A DNA stretch of 64,000 nt from Chloroflexus sp. Y-396-1 (GTDB lineage Bacteria; Chloroflexota; Chloroflexia; Chloroflexales; Chloroflexaceae). The notes beneath the pieces are model-generated. The model was not told the DNA's origin, did no database searches, and worked only from the letters and a program-made list of their open reading frames with translations. Below, in pieces: positions 62,575-64,000 of this stretch. The DNA is taken from NCBI RefSeq assembly GCF_000516515.1, contig NZ_KI911784.1, positions 4,564,633 through 4,628,632 of the forward strand, written 5' to 3'. Numbering within the stretch: the first letter of the stretch is position 1; each line of letters begins with the position of its first letter. A program made the translations under genes and the position numbers.

Positions 62575-62604
62575 CCGTTTTTGAAAGGAAGGAATGTAAT
62601 TCGT

Positions 62605-62853
62605 ATGGCTTCGCCTGAGATGGAAGAGCGCCTGCGCAAGATTATCGTCGAACAGCTTGGTGTAGAACCAGATCAAGTTGTTCCTACCGCATCGTTCACC
62701 AAAGACTTGAAGGCCGACTCGCTCGATCTTGTAGAGCTGATTATGTCAATTGAAGAAGAGTTCGGCGTCGAGATACCAGACGAAGAGGCTGAGAAGATTC
62801 AAACCGTCGCCGATGCTCTGCAATATCTCGAAACCCACCAGAGTAACGAATAA
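62605..62853 (+). CDS. acpP: Acyl carrier protein
   Basis: The 82-residue acidic protein has the 4'-phosphopantetheine Ser39 in [18 protein letters not shown]. It is the full family length. AAGGAAGGAA lies upstream of the ATG. It completes the fabG-accC-nusB-acpP group. Confidence 0.96.
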   Translation: MASPEMEERLRKIIVEQLGVEPDQVVPTASFTKDLKADSLDLVELIMSIEEEFGVEIPDEEAEKIQTVADALQYLETHQSNE

Positions 62854-62921
62854 TCTTGTCCAGATGTAGGATCAAAAGGTTTTTCCCTGCCAGATTGTAT
62901 GTGCAGTAAACACTGGTCGGT

Positions 62922-62953
62922 TGCCCCCATCCTCTCCTTGTAGGCTGGGGGCA
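62922..62953. terminator. Hairpin between acpP and the convergent aminotransferase gene
   Basis: Perfect 8-bp arms TGCCCCCA (62922-62929) and TGGGGGCA (62946-62953) flank a 16-base loop. T-rich sequence follows on the plus strand. The convergent arrangement suits a bidirectional terminator. A second GGGGCACAC hairpin lies at about 62979-63000. Confidence 0.5.
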
Positions 62954-63033
62954 TTGCTTTCGCTTTGTGGAGATCGCCGGGGCACACCACTGTGTACCCC
63001 AACACCGTTCAGGCAAGAAGGGCTTGACACACT

Positions 63034-64000
63034 CTAAAGATCGGCAAAAGCCGCCCCAATAATCGCAATCGCCTCTTCAATGCGACTAATGCTCTGAAAG
63101 CTGAAGGCAAGACGCATCGCATGCTCGCCCTGCGCACGATCAACAAAACAGGCCGTACCGGCCAGAAACTCAGCCCCCCGGGCACGGGCTGCTTCCAGAA
63201 GCGCACGAGCGCTCACGCCTTGCGGAAGTTTGACCCAGATGAAAAAACCACCAGCAGGCATGACAAAGCTGGCCTCAGCCGGAAAATGTTGACGTATCGC
63301 AGCCGCCATTGCTGCACATTTGGCAGCATAGTGCTGACGAAGCATAGCAATATGTCGTTCGAGTCGGCCATTCTCGCAAAAGCGAGCTACGACACGGGTG
63401 ATGAAGGGACCAGTGGTACCTTCAGCCTTTACCATTAGGAGACGATCAATAATTTCACGTCGCGCATGAACCCACCCAATCCGTAACCCGGGTGCGAGAA
63501 TCTTCGAGTAGGTGCCTACCCGAATGACCCAACCTTCCTGATCGAGCGCAGCCAGCGATGGCAATGGCTCGCCGGCAAATCGCAGATCGATGTAGGCATC
63601 GTCTTCAACCACCGGCACACCATATTCAGCAGCCAGGGTAACCAGTTGCCTGCGTCGTTCTAGGCTCAAGGTTACTCCGGTCGGGTTGTGAAATGTGGGA
63701 ATCGTGTAAATAAACTTCGGACGCCGACCGTCAGCCGCCAGTTCACGTAAGGTATCGGCCAGTAATCCAACGTTCATTCCGTGCTCATCAACAGGAATGC
63801 TGATCAGACGTGCTCTCGATTGAACAAAACGTCGCACAGCACCGAGAAAGCTAGGCGCTTCGATAATGACGGTATCTCCCGGCTCCACGAAGATTTCAGG
63901 TAAGAGGGCCAGTATCTGACCAGAACCATACCCCACCAACACGTGTTCAGGCTGCGCCGCAACACCTTCAGCCCGGAGACGCTCAACAATTTGATCGGTT
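63034..64000 (-). CDS. PLP-dependent aminotransferase class I/II, LysN/MocR-like (partial)
   Basis: The frame is open to the right edge, so the N-terminus is missing; about 322 residues are visible. The fold-type I signatures are LVGYGSGQILALLPE, YTIPTFHNPTGVTLS, VVEDDAYIDLRF and the PLP lysine in VRVGTYSKILAPGLRIGW-like RVGTYSKILAPGLR. It resembles 2-aminoadipate / aromatic-type aminotransferases and the catalytic domain of MocR regulators. Whether a GntR-type DNA-binding domain precedes it lies outside the window. Confidence 0.9.
   Translation of the reverse strand, partial: TDQIVERLRAEGVAAQPEHVLVGYGSGQILALLPEIFVEPGDTVIIEAPSFLGAVRRFVQSRARLISIPVDEHGMNVGLLADTLRELAADGRRPKFIYTIPTFHNPTGVTLSLERRRQLVTLAAEYGVPVVEDDAYIDLRFAGEPLPSLAALDQEGWVIRVGTYSKILAPGLRIGWVHARREIIDRLLMVKAEGTTGPFITRVVARFCENGRLERHIAMLRQHYAAKCAAMAAAIRQHFPAEASFVMPAGGFFIWVKLPQGVSARALLEAARARGAEFLAGTACFVDRAQGEHAMRLAFSFQSISRIEEAIAIIGAAFADL

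Overview
This window looks like the chromosome of a Chloroflexus-type bacterium (Chloroflexota, filamentous anoxygenic phototroph). That is an inference from gene content and style: moderate G+C, secreted proteins with the YFERxRFExxPE repeat familiar from this phylum, a Na+-pumping methylmalonyl-CoA decarboxylase operon, tandem UbiA prenyltransferases, and many repeat-filled intergenic gaps. No rRNA, tRNA, phage, transposase gene or CRISPR array was recognised. Both window edges cut genes: a membrane sensor on the left and a PLP aminotransferase on the right.

Layout. 1-1711: a phosphate-type binding lipoprotein and a membrane sensor. 2295-6758: an ArsR-controlled cluster (repressor with a visible operator, Cys-tailed flavoprotein, MFS transporter, CoA-disulfide-reductase-like enzyme). 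6857-18719: mostly housekeeping genes (radC, prs, HIT, flippase-like protein, subtilase, hemolysin III, glnA, acetoacetyl-CoA synthetase). 19155-30916: an accessory and signalling block with a one-gene DarT-DarG fusion, a two-component system co-transcribed with a DUF4212-SSS symporter fusion, a giant GAF histidine kinase with a NarL-type regulator, and, divergently, a Cas02710-type CARF-HEPN protein. 31541-41936: TolB-like, J-domain and EVE proteins, then a MoxR-DUF58-DUF402-BatA operon. 42309-45935: a G+C-rich cassette of two P-loop NTPases, a small membrane protein and an 80-residue glycine-zipper repeat, with one in-frame TGA splitting the last polypeptide. 46270-62853: HDAC-like and CPBP proteins, the mmd operon, a CBS protein, two UbiA enzymes, a Uma2 protein with a repeat-built coiled coil, ppx, nrdR with an Mrr-like membrane protein, and fabG-accC-nusB-acpP.

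How the genes work together. AccC, FabG and AcpP are fatty-acid synthesis parts. MmdA, the gamma subunit, the biotin carrier and MmdB form a complete Na+ pump, and its gradient could drive the Na+/solute symporter. The MoxR operon is a chaperone-like ATPase/vWA system. Candidate conflict modules are DarTG, the CARF-HEPN protein, the Uma2 protein and the glycine-zipper NTPase cassette; the last is the best candidate for something undescribed.

Intergenic space is dominated by two dispersed repeat families. R1 is at about 7680-8030, 30985-31250 and 32789-33430. R2 is at about 2000-2290, 45945-46215, 52045-52215 and 52960-53200. There are also short GC-rich hairpins and one MITE-like element (55210-55410).
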